The position numbers and the translations under genes are program-made. Below the pieces are notes generated by a model. That model had not been told where the DNA came from. It searched no databases and saw only the letters and a program-made list of their open reading frames with translations. Positions 1 through 13,451 of a stretch of 64,000 nt of DNA are shown here, one piece after another (position 1 is the stretch's first letter; each line of letters starts with the position of its first letter). Origin of the DNA: Alitta virens (taxonomy: Eukaryota; Annelida; Polychaeta; Phyllodocida; Nereididae); the NCBI GenBank assembly GCA_932294295.1, contig OW028575.1, forward strand, positions 42,380,753-42,444,752, read 5' to 3'.

Positions 1-3000
1 CGCAGGCCTGAAGGCAAATGTGAGCGAAGCTGATCACCCGTTGTTATGTGAGGGAACAAGGAGGCAGAGAGGAGACCTTGCCATCACAATGTTGGTTCAC
101 TACAAAGATGACCAACTTAAGCTTAGCAAGGTGAGGTGACAACCCAGTCTGTTATCCAATGAAGATATAATTGCAGCAGCTACATTTTTGAGTCATGATA
201 TCCAAGGCACAAAACCTCAAGTATATAACCTTTTCATTTATATCATATTATGTGTGATTTATACAGATAATGGACAAGCTACTAGACAAGGAAGTTCATC
301 AGTTGTACAAAGCTCCGTCTCTGACGACATACTTGACTGGTGCCCAGCAAGCAGCTGCCCAACAAGGCCGAATGTTGGCTGCCAACATGGCAGGCACAGC
401 ATCTGGTTCTCATCATGCTGCAGCTAAAGTTTCTCAGGAGCTTGCAGCAGAGTCCAAGCAGCACAACGGCAGTAAAGAGGGCGCTTCACCTGGTGGGGCT
501 GCGGCCAACGTGGGAGCTGCTGACAAAAATTCGCAGTAAGTGATGGCCATGTCAAAACCATGTTAAAACATATATTAGTAAATACATTGAGCGAAGTATT
601 GTCTCAGTTGATATACTAACCACTATCTCTTAAGTATTGGGACACAATTTCCAGGATAAAATATTTGTCAGTATCCGCAATTAGGGATTGTCTTTCCCAA
701 CCCTATGATTTTCTTTCACAACCTTATCATAAATGATTTTACTTCTGTGTTCAGCATTCTTTGGATGTCTTATTATGACACATATAAAATGGCTGAAGAA
801 AAATAATTTGAGTAGGCTATGCATTATGTCATGAGTAATGGTGAAGACATAACCTTCAGTTTGGTTGAGTGTAGGTTTTCATAAGTTGAATGCTGATGAC
901 ACCTCTTGCTTGGTTGTTTTAGTGGCCCAGTGGAAATGGTTCAAACGACAAGTGCTGGAGACATTCTGGTCAGTGGGAGGGACAATTGTGAGTGGCAAGC
1001 GGCAGGTAAACCTGATTGCTCCAACACTCACAGTCTTGACTACTTGAACTTGGAACAGAATCTAGCCCACTCTCTACAACCTGTCATGACTGGGGCTAGG
1101 CCAAAGACATGTCAGCGCAGGTGAGTTGTTATGGACGTCACAAATTTTGTAGCCAAATGGTGAAAAAACATTGATTGCTGTGTTAAAAATGGGAATATCG
1201 AAGTATCAAAACACACCCAAACAAGCAAACTACCAAGTATTTCCATCAACATCTATGCAGATATGACCGAATGGAAGTTTTCTCTCACATAACTGTAATC
1301 CTTATCTTGATCATTTAGGAGCCATGAGAATTGGTATTGAAAGAACCAGTGTCAGGGTGTTGAAAAATTTGTAATCTTATAATTTCACTTCATGTTAACA
1401 GCAAAGAAAAAGACCTCGCTTCATTGGATGAAGACTGTAGTAGTCCTAATTACAAAGACTGGGAGCTTAAACTACGATGTGCAAGTCTCAAATGCGGCAA
1501 GAAGCATTCAGCGTCGAAGTCACAAGGTATGAAAACCTGCATACATATGATTCTGCAAGAGTCAGCAAAAATGATTTATTACCCTATAGGGTAAGAAAGT
1601 GAAAGTAAACTCTCCAGTGTTGGAGCACTAAAAGGTTACCAAGCCAGTTGAATCACATAATGTATCGATGGGGTATGTCATGTCGACATTATTTTTCACA
1701 AACAAAAAACCGTTTTCCTTCATTTCTGTCCATCTCCATGCACAGTTCTGGGGCTTCAACTGCTATCGCAAAATTTTCAGCTCGTATGAGCAACTTTCTA
1801 GCCCTATTTGGGATGAGTTCCAGTTGATATCTGTTGTTGCTTGTTTTCAGGTATGGCTGCAGTTGACAGCAGTGCACCAGAAACCACATCCAGTGACAAC
1901 TCCCCAACCTTGATCCGCCGCAACTGGGCGAAACACCAAGGACCAGGGAGTGACAGTGGCAGCAGTGGAAAGAGTTCTGACTCTATTGGGTCAAGCAGTT
2001 CTGGTGACAAGGGTGCTTCAGTTAAGATCAGGGATAATGACAGGTAATAATAATACAGTAAAAACCTGCTCTAAGGACCGCCAGTACAGAATGGTCACTT
2101 GCTGTAAACGACAACTTCCAACTTGCAGTGAATTGAACAAATGGGACCTTTGTTAATTATGATGTTCTTTCTTACAGCCCACTTGGTGTGTATGCTGGCA
2201 TGAGATTTGCCCCACACATGATTGTGGATTCAAGAGCATCAACTCCCAATATTAAGGCAACAAGGTAAATTTAATGATTGATCGATAACAATGACACATA
2301 ACTCATCTTATCTAAGTCAAATTTCTTACCCCAATTTGTTTTCTCTTTGTCAGATATAAGGGCAAGAACAGAGCCATGCCAACAGTACCCAACCAGCCCA
2401 GCGAAGCATCAGCACACTTTATGTTTGAACTTGCCAAGACAGTTCTCACAAAAGCTGGAGGCACAAGTTCAACGTCTCTGTTCACCCAGCCGACATCCAC
2501 AAACAACCACACTGGACCACATCGCAATCTCCATCTTTGCGCATTCCAGATCGGTCTCTATGCCCTTGGGCTTCACAACTGTGTATCGCCCAACTGGCTG
2601 TCAAGGACTTATTCTTCTCACGTATCTTGGATCACTGGTCAGTGTTATAATTTTGTGTAGACTTGTTTCAAATTGTAATTGCCAGTAAGCGCCACCATGA
2701 CCTTGGAGAATAATTCATAGTAACACATATGCTTATAATGTTTATTTCTGTCAATCCAGGCCAAGCAATGGAGATCGGCAGTGCTGCTATAAACATTCTC
2801 ATCGACACATGGGAAGGCCACTTGACCCCACCAGAGGTTGCATCATTGGCCGACAGAGCATCGCGGGGACGTGATCCGAATATGGTCAGAGCGGCAGCAG
2901 AGTTGGCGTTGTCGTGTTTGCCGCATGCTCACGCTTTGAACCCGAATGAGATCCAGAGAGCATTGATTCAATGCAAGGAGCAGAGTCGGGATATGTTGGA

Positions 3001-5391
3001 GAGGGCTTGCCTGGCTGTGGAGAGTTCTGCGAAAGGAGGTGGGGTATACCCTGAAGTCTTGTATGATGTGGCTCATCGATGGCATGACCTGTACGAGGAG
3101 TCGATGCAAGGGCCATCCGCTCGCAGGAATCAAGTGCAGCCAGCTCGTAATGCCCAGCAGCAAGAGGTGTCCCAGGCACTTGTGCCCATTGCAGCTGCAC
3201 AACCAATTGTAGTAGAAAATAATAGCACTGCAGTGGTTCAATTGGTACCATGCCAGCAGATTCCACAGACAAATGCAGCAGCAGTAGGAGTACAGGCTGC
3301 AGCCCAAGTGGGCCAGGCCGGTCAAGGAAATGGTCAAGTTGCAGCAGCAGTAGCCATACCCACCCTGTCCTACTCCTTGCCGCCACCCCCCGGACACAGC
3401 CATCCCCAGTTGTCCCATCACCCCTACATTGCTCCTTACAGCTATGTGCAGCAGATCCAGCCCAACTTCTCCCATCATTACAGCCAGCCCCACATCCCTC
3501 TCCACACCCACAACATGCATCCTTCCTATATGGCCACCTACCCCTATCAAAGCCAGACTTTTGCAAATATGCCACATATACAAAACCTGCCCCACAATGC
3601 GACTTTGTATCACGCTAATGTGTCTCACCTTCGTCCTCCCCCTCCTACTGTCCAGGTGTCTTACAATGGACAGACTGCCCAAATGGCCATGCAGCCAGCC
3701 AGAGGAGTTGTGCAGAACAAGTTTAACATGGTCCAAGGCATGGACCAGGGCCAGGCAGTAACTCAGGCTATAGTAGTGACCACACAAACCAATAGTCAAG
3801 CCACAGCGGTGGTCAGCAATACCTCTGGACAGCATCCGCAACAGCCCCAACAGGACCTGCCTGCCCAAAACTCCACCCAGATGAACTACCTACTCTCGGC
3901 GTACAGAGTGGGGATGCTGGCAATGGAGACACTCGCTCGCAGAGTGCATGATGATAGACCACAGACGAAGTATGCTCGCAATCCACCTTACGGGGAAGAT
4001 GTCAAGTGGCTGCTTGGCATCTCCATGAAACTTGGTAAGGCTAAATATCTTTGTCTTTCTGGTACATCATTTCCTGTTAGCATATTATGTCATGCTATTA
4101 GTTGAGTACAGTTGATGGAATAGGTGCAGATATTTTGCTTTTACTGTTAGGAGGAATCAGTCCTCGGCAGTGGCAAGAACACGCTTAAAATTCTAATATC
4201 CTTTAAATTTATGTAAGCATAAAAAGCTTTATGATACAGGATTGGCAATGAATTATAATAGAAAAAGCAACGTTGGCATTACAATGTACATATTCTTAGT
4301 ATAATAACAATGTAGCACACATGCTTATAACCTAGCAGATCGCCATGTTTCAGGTACCAACTACCTGCAGCAGTTCTGTGCTGCAACAGTGAATGCGGTG
4401 GTCAGCCCCTTCATCCTCCATGACATCGCCATAGAGGCAGCCCACTATCTGGCGAGAAACAACCCCGCTCAGGTGCAGACCCAGCTCAGGTCGCCCATCC
4501 TCAACTCTCTCGTCCAGAAATGTCTACAGATGTAAGTGGATGTTGTGATGTGTACTATTGTATTCATGGCTTTGCATTGTCTTGATGCTGCAGATCTTAA
4601 GTAAAACCAGCTGCTAGAGGTAGATTAAATGATGTGTGTTTGTGACAGTAAGTTCTTATCAGGGCTGTACTCCGGTTCTCGATATACAGTTTGTACCTGT
4701 ACAAGGATAATGATATGGGTATTGATAATCGTTATTTAATAACGATACACTGAACAAGACGCCTGCTACTCAGATGTTCAATTCGTTTTTGAAGAAAAAC
4801 AACAGTCAGGTTACCATGGCATTTATAGAAGGACAGTCTGGCAAGACTCCAATTCAGTATTAAGATTTGCTCATTAAATTTCATTGTCTATTCTCAGCAT
4901 TGTAGGCTTTTATTAATACATCTTAATGATACATATCATATCGGTTTTACCTTATCGTAATATGAGTACCATATCGTTTTAAAGATTAAGGTATCCAGCT
5001 CTAGTTGTTATAGCTATATACATGTAATTATCATGTATATGTAAAAAACCCATGCACATCCATGTACCAATGTTTTAGTGACTCTCCTATACAACAACAT
5101 GGTCTTCCTTTATCTTTCATTAAAGATATCCACATATAAGAGTATATGTTCATGATGCAAACTGTTCATTTCAGGTTTATACAATGTAGTCACCAGAGGA
5201 TGCATCATATCACGCAAGCGGAATACGATGAGTTTGTCGGGATTGTTTGCAGCGCTCGCAATGCCTTCTACATGACACCAGGGGGCATGGTGCAATTCAA
5301 CGAACTGCTTCAGAGTCTTCGTCGCTCGAAAAGCTGCAAGAAAGAACTATGGCAGCGCATCATGAACACTTTAACAACTGGAAATATTTGA
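1..5391 (+). CDS. ZSWIM8: ZSWIM8 3' part (Cullin-RING ligase substrate receptor), 5' truncated by window edge
   Basis: Ten coding exons read in one consistent phase: 2-130, 267-535, 923-1120, 1402-1526, 1851-2043, 2178-2264, 2354-2637, 2760-4034, 4354-4531 and 5175-5391 (TGA stop), all with GT-AG borders. The long exon carries stretches typical of ZSWIM8, such as NLHLCAFQIGLYALGLHN, HLTPPEVASLADRASR and AAELALSCLPHAHALNPNE. It then enters a low-complexity Pro/His/Gln/Ala region and ends in a conserved C-terminal block (YRVGMLAMETLARR, YGEDVKWLLGI, KELWQRIMN). The SWIM zinc finger and BC/Cullin boxes would lie upstream, outside the window. Known family role: substrate receptor of a CUL3 (or CUL2) ubiquitin ligase (EBAX-1, Dora) that degrades Argonaute during target-directed microRNA decay. 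No frameshift or premature stop seen. The match runs through the whole C-terminus, so the identity is very secure. Confidence 0.96.
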
Positions 5392-8300
5392 TGATGGCTC
5401 AACCCTAGCAAGTCTCTGTGAGCGGACAGATTCAGACAGTCTGGTTCAGCGAGGACTCGGCACTCTCATTCACTGGTTAACTATCTTGGTCGTCTTGACC
5501 AAGGGACAGCAAAAGTGATGGGAGTGACCTCCAAAATAACATAAAAGACGGCAGCAAAGTCCAACATACGCTCCCACTGACAAGTTATACTGCCACAGAG
5601 GGATCATTGTTATTTGTTGATTGTATGAATTAACCTCTGAAAATTTCTAGTAAGTATATTTTAAGCGGAAGCTATACAGTATACTGAGCATCTATTTTCA
5701 TCTCAGACAATTTTCAAAGTGAAGTGATATGATCATTTGAATCTACAAAATCTTATAATTTATCCAAATGTTAAAATACAGTGTCATCCTCAGCAAGCAT
5801 GGGACTGCATATGTTGCTATTTAATGTGTGCAATGTATGCTACCACATTGTTTTAAAAGAATTCAGGGAAAAAAAAAGACGCATAAGGTATCGCATCTCA
5901 TTTATGTTATTGAGTACAGCTTGGATATATATATATGAATGATGTACTGACAATTCAGAGGAACAATTTATGTTACCAAGAGTGAGAAAGAAACTAATAT
6001 TGAGCGTTTGTCGATGTGCTGCGTAGAAGTCATGAGAGGCGGCAATGCCAGGGAGTAACACAGCATCACACGCTATTAAGTGGATAGGTCATTCATTCAG
6101 TCATCATAACATCAGGAACCTTACCATCTGATCGTCACCATAAAGAGATTCTCTTGAAAGTGTCATCCTAATCCAGATGAAATTGCATACACACAGTGTG
6201 ATAAAGACTAGAGAGAACATAATTGGAGCGTTAGGATGTCATATTTTAAGTAGGTAGTTTGGTAATTTCTTTTAAGTCATTGAGCTGGTCTCTTCCATCT
6301 AATGTTGCAGTATTTAATGTGTACAATTATATAATATGACAAAGTGTATTAAAAATGGCAAGCCATCAAATTATGCTGATTATATACCTGTTTTATGAAT
6401 GCGATGATTTTGAAACCTATCTACATGTACTTGCTATTATTGTTCCTGAATGCATTCAAAGACTATTTTTGTAATTTCTGTTGTTGAAATTTTTGGAGTG
6501 TTACATCACTGACTGTCAGTATGTAGAGCCCCTAAAAATGATATACGAATGCTAAAAGTTTGTAATTGATAGGTTTTTACATGTGTATCGACTGTCATAA
6601 AAAAAAGTAGATAGGTAGTTTGCATAGCTCGTAGCGGGGCTTTTTGATGGAGTGACGAATGAAGGATAAGCCAGTTAGCAAAGATGAGCAAGTGGTGATG
6701 TGCTTCAATATTTTAGCATGTAATTGAGCTTCATATGGTTAAGAAGAGTGTGACGGACGAATAATTGATAAAAATGAGTGTGCAAGTTGACTGATCTTCT
6801 GATGTATTGACTGACACAAACTTAATAGGCACAGTGAAAAGACGCTCTTTGGAAGTAGGCCCTCATCCTATACATTGTAAATATGTCTTGTACATAGGAA
6901 TTATGCAGTCTTTTTGTGGCAGTCTGCCATGTTTGTATGTGAGATGATGATTTGTATTGAAATGTAATTGATTGGCATGTTTGGGATTTACTGTTGGCTT
7001 GTTTTTGTTTGATTGTTGATCCTAGGGGGTTCTATCAACATTAGGGAATTTATTTCATTTCTGCACAAACATTTGTGTATGCATATGGATTTATATACGT
7101 AATATGCATATTCTTGTTTTGCGCATCCTGTTTTCTGCTGTGTTATCGAGTCTTGATTAGGTTTGAGTGAAGTGATTTTTGCAGCGTAGCTTATTTATGG
7201 AAGTAGGAGCTTTGTGTGGAAATTGTAATTGTAGGATCAGCGGAATGTTGGGGTGTGTTAGAACAGAAGGCACTAAGTCTTTTGAGGATGTGTCCCTCGA
7301 TAGTAAGTATTAGTACCAGCAATGTCGAAGTAATTGAAATGGAGTGACCACTCATATATAATAAATTAATAATCTGTGAAATGATGATGAGGAAATGTAA
7401 CATAGAACTTCCAAGACTTTTCCACTTTTGTCACTGGTGGACCTACACATATTAAATGTTGTTACCAAATCAATCAAAGAACGCTGGTATGGAAGTTGTG
7501 TGTTATGAAAATTCTCTAGTATTACAGATTGACCGGTAACTTGGAATTGCGAATGGCAAGGGTTGGCGTACATTGTGTATTCAGTGTATTGTTTGCATCA
7601 TTGCAACATCACTGACGACTTAGTAAGGAGTTGTAGCTCATGTCGCAATTAATTTTGCCCTTATTGTGTATTTCTTTGAATTATGATCTCCAACTGAAAT
7701 GTTTTAGAAAGTAGGTAATTTTTCCATGTTCTCTGCTGATTGGTTTGCAATTCGAATAACTTTTTCACCCTAAATGACACATTAAAGCTTATACATTATA
7801 TGTAAATATATCAAATATTAATGTATTCTGCTAAATTGATAATAGCTCACTACTTGAAATCCAAACCGTCTGTCACATTTTTGAAAAGTTTATAATATAG
7901 TGGTTGACATATCAATTCAATTTATAATTTATCGATATTCATTGCAATACAGTGATTAGCATACGTAGTACTACAAATTTTATTTGGCAGTGAGGGATTC
8001 AATAAATTGGAGCTGAACTTGGGGAATCAATAACTGCAAACAGCAGCAGAGAATTTGAGACTTTCTAATTTTATTTATAAGTTATACAGTCTAAAAGTGT
8101 TCAAACTAATGTATAGTCATTTTGTGAAATGTTTCCTCCTATTTGGTTATTTAGTTATGATATATACAAGACCCATTTATTTTGTCAGTTGTTAGGAAAT
8201 TATGTCTTAGAAGTAGGTTGTTTTATTATTATTCATATATTATCTATTATATTATACTCAATTTGTATATACTAATGTTGTGAGTTGACATTTTAAGATA

Positions 8301-8818
8301 ATCTTCTTCGGTATTTTGCGGGGAACTTTAGGTTCAGTTTACAGTGTTATATATTGTAGAGAATTTTTTGTAATTGGTTAATTTGGAAGAAGACTGAAAA
8401 AAAAAAATCTCATACATTGTCTTAGGATTGTACATGATTATTTGCGTATAATGGATAATTAATGTGTAGGTAAACCCCTTTTTCCTAGAAAAAAAAAGAT
8501 ATTGGAGAAAATAACATAAAATGGGAAAAGGTGGCAATGTCACTAGTAAATTACAAATATATATTGATATGTATATGAAATTTGAATATTGGAAGTGATC
8601 AGGGAATTTCTTTTTTTTACAGCGTGTTGTGTATCAGATCTATAGGTGTGCTTATGTGACAAACCATATTCTAAAAAAAAAAAAATGTCTGTCGTATCTG
8701 CTGTGCATTCTCTTGATATGCTTAAAGAGTACTTCGCTTAGTTTTTTCCTGTGAGTCCTGCTAGTATATCATCTTAAAAATGAAAAAAAAAAAAAAAAAA
8801 ATCAGTTCAAGCATTAGC

Positions 8819-9068
8819 TAAGGGTTGTTCCATTTAAAAGTGTGGTGGGGGTGGACAAGGAAATATTCAAACCCCCCGCTCTTTTTGTTACTTTGACAGA
8901 CACCCCCCCCCCCCCCTGTCCCCCGTCTTTTTTCTAAATTAAGATATTAAGAAAATACTGGTCAACCAACCCCCACCTCTTTTTCTCGTTTGGAAACCCC
9001 CCCCCCCCCTATTTTTCAAAAACCTTCCTGTCCACCCCTCTTCACACTTTTAAATAGAACAGCCCTTA
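8819..9068. mobile_element. MITE with about 40-bp imperfect inverted termini
   Basis: The left end (AGGGTTGTTCCATTTAAAAG, then TGTGG) and the right end read in reverse (AGGGCTGTTCTATTTAAAAG, then TGTGA) match over about 40 bp. They are bounded by TA on both sides, which may be a 2-bp target duplication. The interior is 250 bp in total, non-coding and rich in poly-C, including 14 C at 8903-8916. No transposase is encoded. A TA target site would fit a Tc1/mariner-like or similar origin, but the superfamily is not settled. Confidence 0.75.
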
Positions 9069-11074
9069 TCAATCCTTGTGAAACATAGCAAGCTCAAATG
9101 TTCTCTGCTCCAGGTACCCTGACAATCTGTGTTATTATATCGACTGTATGCAACATGTGTTTCAAAATAATTGCGTAGTTTTAGCCACTGTTCTATGCAT
9201 TTCCGAGATTTTAGATCATTCTTAACAACACGGAATCCTTTTGTGATAGTTTTATCCCTTTTCAGGAAAAAAGTTTCATTAAATATTTTTTAGTTACCCT
9301 TTGAGCACTATTTTACTGAACGGTTATAATAGTAAAATTACTGTTGTTTTTTTTTTTTACATTATCAGAACTGAAGCATGTAAATTGTTCCTGCATTATG
9401 ATTATTTCTATTGTTAATTGTTTATATATATATATACCAATGTAAGACTTTAGTTAGCGCCAAATTTTTTTTCTTACAAAAAAATCAGGGTACTGTTGTA
9501 GTTGTGTAATATGATTTCTTCTATATAGGCTTTTCATCAATACAAGACTAAATGTTGGCATGTGTGAATCACCTGTTTTGTATGTAATATCTGTGTTTGT
9601 TGTAGCTGTAGTTGATTCATTTATGTTACAATGTATTTTATACAAAGTCAGCTTTTGCTGAAGAAAAAAAAATGTTGCATTCTTATTATTGTAATATATA
9701 TATCATCCATTTTGTGCCATTTAATTAATGTGAAAAATTCCTTCCTGTTATATGAGAAATTTGTAATTGAATTTTCTGACAAAAAGAGGAATGTAAGTTT
9801 GAAGCTGAATGGCATAATTTAGCATGGCATTGTCTTTCTACCTCATTAATTCAACAACAAAGAAAGGACTAATGAATAATGAAAAAAAAAGATGAATTAA
9901 CCATAAATGATTAAAATTTGGTAACTTTGAAATTAAGTATGCCCATTGATGAATTTAGTTAGCTAATCAAATGTTTCTTGTAGCAGGAGAATGGAACTAA
10001 ACTTGAAATAATTAGGCAACAAACAATGTATTATACATCATAAGATATAGATGTTGTCCAAGATAATATTATATTTATTACCATGCAGTTTCAGACATGA
10101 CCTTTTCTTCCTAATGTCATGCTTGGTTAGCAGTAAGTTGGGGTAAAACATAATATTTAAAGGTTTCTGTATGAACAATGCGGACTTCTAGTAATTATTT
10201 CTTTGGATAAATAAAATGGATAAATTGTAAGTAGTCCCGGAATAATATAAACTGTGGTGATATAGATGTCATTCTATTCATGTTTTATCAGTTGAGCCAC
10301 CTCAGGGTCTATATAACATAGCATGTGATCCCGTTTACATTAACTGATCTAATTGATATCACAATGATTGCTGTTATTTCAACTATAATACAAATAGTAT
10401 TGTGTAGTCTGATGACAAAATCTTTTTGTCCAGTTTTAGAAGATATAAAGCAGGAAAAATAACAAAAAAGAAATGAGATGTAATTTTACTACATGTTTAT
10501 ATAAAAAAGAAAAATGTATCAACTGCGAAAGAAATTACATGAATGCAACAATTTGTAAATTTGAACAATTGTTTGTGCATTGCCATAATACATGAACTGT
10601 TGTAGTTGTCTTGAATGGATTCATTGCCATGTCATTGTCATGTATTTGTATAAGCAGGGTTCCCTGCAGGTTTGTAATGGCAGGCGGGGTTTGCTGATGA
10701 CAGATAGGAAATGTAAGTTAATCCGTCAGTTGAAAAAGTTGGCGACAGAAGTCCACTCCCTTCCTGCTTAACATTCCTGCAGGGTACCCTGTATACTTCG
10801 CCCTGCTCAGATGATGATATTTTTTGATAGTTCAGTTTTCCTGTTCAAGTATGCCACGCTCATGTTATTTGCCATGCATAATGATAAAAAAAGAGAAAAA
10901 AAAATTCAGTGTGGTTTTGTCTTATGGTAGTCAGGTGAATGAGTAATCACAAATCTTATACAAATTTTGTCATGTCCATCATCACATAGTTTTTCTTGGT
11001 CGTCTTGTTGGTTAAATATGTTGAATAAGTGTGAAGTCCTTCTTACAATGTTTCTAGTACACACCTATTCAGTC

Positions 11075-11099
11075 AATAAAGTATCAACTTGGAAATAAA
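11075..11099 (+). terminator. Two AATAAA polyadenylation signals, likely ZSWIM8 3' end
   Basis: AATAAA occurs at 11075-11080 and again at 11094-11099, about 85-110 bp before the stop codon of the convergent gene. They are the last + strand signals before that gene, so they are the natural 3' end for ZSWIM8. Earlier AATAAA-like words exist in this AT-rich region and alternative ends are possible. Confidence 0.4.
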
Positions 11100-11183
11100 A
11101 TTTGGCGTTTTGTGTATTATTTCTCCTTTGATGTGAATGAGTATCATTGTGACAAACAAGGTAATAGCACCAATGGCTTTTAA

Positions 11184-13451
11184 TTACAACCCCTTTTTGA
11201 CTAAGGAGTTCAGTTTGCGTATTTCTTGGGCATAGTCACCGTGAGGAGTTTCCAACACCAGAGGCAGACCATCAAGGCGGGGGTCATTCATAACTCTCCT
11301 AAATCCTTCAACACCAATTTTTCCTCTTCCAATATTCTCATGACGATCGAGGTGACACCCAACTGCACCTATGACCAAAAAGAACAAAACACATTTTATT
11401 TCCAGATAGTGACCACCCCTATCATAAAACACTCTACATAGAGTAATTGGTACTTTCTGAGCTGTTCATTTTTTTATGATGATATACAGTGTTCGAAATA
11501 AGGGGTTTCCGGTTGTCCGGGACAACCAAATTGTCAGCCGGACAACCATTTTTAACCACGGGGTTTTCCATCGGACAACCACTTCAAAACCCACTGTACA
11601 TAAATGCTGCTTTCACCCTGCAGACAGTGGCGCCTTACTTACAAACGTAGTGGCAGCTTTTGTAACTAATGTGAAGCTAAAAAAAATCAGATGTCATATA
11701 TTTGATGTGTTGCCACTGTTGGGTTTTTTCGGACAACTGAAAATCTGAGCGGACAACCAAACATTTTGGCCCAGTTGTTCGCTGGACAACCACTCCAGAA
11801 CTCCTAATTCGAACACTGATATAGTATATAGTGCCTATCATGAATACATTGATTTTACCTTTTGAGTCATTTATATGGAGAGCTTTGAGGTACTTTAATC
11901 CAACAATGCTTTCAAAATCGGACATCATTTTTTCATAACCTTCCTCAGTGGCTATGTTGAAACCTGTAAATGGAGGAAAACGAATGTCAGCCAAATACAA
12001 AAGATTGTGTAACCAAAGCAGAGTTTTTTTAGAAGTTGCAAAGATTCATAGCAGTTACCTGCAGCAAATGCATGACATGTATCAAGACACACTCCAATTC
12101 TGCTTTTGTCTTTCACTTGGCCAATTATTGCACGCAGTTCCTCAAATTTTCCACCAATAGTATTTCCTTGACAACTCATGTTCTCTATCACTATAAAAAA
12201 TAAAAAGCATTTTTATTTCCTTAAGGCCATAGGGCACATGCAGACAGTTCTATTTACTATGTATGTTAGTGTGTGCATTATACCATGTACAGCACAACAT
12301 GTAGCTATGTATAATATTAAATTATCAAAATTTGAGTTTACCTGCAATGACATATTTGGTCTCGTCAAGCGCCATGTTAATACTTTCAGCAATTCGTTTT
12401 ATACTTTCTTCCACAGGGATTTCTCCACATGTTGAACCTACAATAAATTTTAAAATCTGTATGAACTGCATCTCAGGTAATGATCATCACAGGTTAACTT
12501 CAAATGATATGCAGAAATATTTCAAATAATTTACCAGGATGAAAATTAAACAAGGCAAGTCCAAGATTTTCACAGCGCTTCAGTTCATCAGTTAACATAT
12601 CACGACTTTTCTGTAGAACGTCATCTTTTGGCGAGCCACAGTTCATGAGATATGACCCGTGTGGAATAATATGTGAAGGACTGAAGCCATGTTCCTGAGT
12701 ATTATAAAGAGTATTATGTCCACAAAAAATAAAGTAATTGCTAAAACTTGGGACTATAAATGATAAATCCACTGAGCCGTATACCTGACAAGCCTTTTTG
12801 AATTTTTCAGCATCTTCCTGTTTCAGTGGTTTACTGTTCCATTGTCTTTGTGATTTCAGGAACATCGCAAATGACCTTGCACCAAGCTCTACAGCTTCTT
12901 CCACCGATTTCCAGAGGCCCCCTGAAACACGAGGTTATTTATTGAGATGGTGTGAGATTGTGGTGTCAACATACATGTCTCTAGGCACATGTCACAAACG
13001 CTTCAAAATTCATACTGAAAATTCACATTTTGCACAAACCAGATATAGAAACATGGGCTCCAACATATTTTCCCTGAATGGATCCCACACAGGGATTGGT
13101 AAAGGCAGTTGAAAGGCTCTTGTCTTTCTTGTCACAGTGCTCTTTATGGCCATTTGTTCCAGATTTCATTGAATGTTCTTCAGCTTCGACTGCTTTAACC
13201 GGACGCTTTCTGAGTACCCTTGTTTTCTTGCCTGTTTTTGGGGCCTTACTTTTAGATTGTTTGGCTTTTAACATCTTCATTTTATTCTTTGTATCTTGGT
13301 TTCCTGTGTCTTCACCATGCAGTTCAACCTTAATCTTCTTTAAAACAGGTTTGCTTTCTTCAGAGTCTTGACTTTCTGCTTTTCTCTTGGATTTTCCTCT
13401 CATTGTATCAGCCTTGGCCTTGGTACTTTCAGTTTTTTTATATTTGGCCAT
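11184..13451 (-). CDS. Endonuclease IV-type AP endonuclease, complete
   Basis: Seven exons on the minus strand: 13451-13040, 12921-12785, 12694-12535, 12437-12342, 12190-12059, 11963-11859 and 11368-11184. Together they give 1227 nt or 408 aa with all phases consistent. About 130 N-terminal residues are Lys-rich and hydrophilic, with NLS-like KRKAES and [10 protein letters not shown]. The Nfo-type TIM barrel follows, with its hallmarks: [66 protein letters not shown] and VLETPH. These contain the metal-ligand His, Glu and Asp residues known for the family. Role: cleaves 5' of abasic sites in base excision repair; the basic tail suggests nuclear targeting. The family is present in yeast, nematodes and several marine invertebrates and missing in vertebrates. 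The donor after exon 1 is a weak GTTTGT; intron 6 carries a MITE (11487-11818). Confidence 0.95.
11487..11818. mobile_element. MITE with CAGTGTTCGAA termini in intron 6 of the endonuclease IV gene
   Basis: The left end begins CAGTGTTCGAAATAAGG. The right end, read in reverse, begins CAGTGTTCGAATTAGGAG. Both ends are flanked by ATATA, a possible 5-bp target duplication. The 332-bp interior has four or more GGACAACC-like words in both orientations, so it can fold extensively. No long ORF exists, so it is non-autonomous. Confidence 0.75.

Larger units (their letters stand above)
5392..11183 (+). other. ZSWIM8 3' flank / probable long 3' UTR
   Basis: About 5.8 kb of AT-rich DNA with no believable coding exon on either strand. 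It has many short A and T runs and one inserted MITE-like element (8819-9068). Two AATAAA signals at 11075-11080 and 11094-11099 lie just before the convergent endonuclease IV gene. They would give ZSWIM8 a roughly 5.7-kb 3' UTR. That extent is inferred from the absence of other genes and the position of the signals; transcription cannot be seen here. Confidence 0.5.

Noticed and set aside
2843..3868. 341-codon open frame on the minus strand
   Set aside because: It is the antisense shadow of the long ZSWIM8 exon, whose + frame matches the family along its length.
8901..9010. Possible CRISPR or structured array from repeated C runs
   Set aside because: No spaced direct repeats, and the organism is eukaryotic; the runs belong to a MITE.
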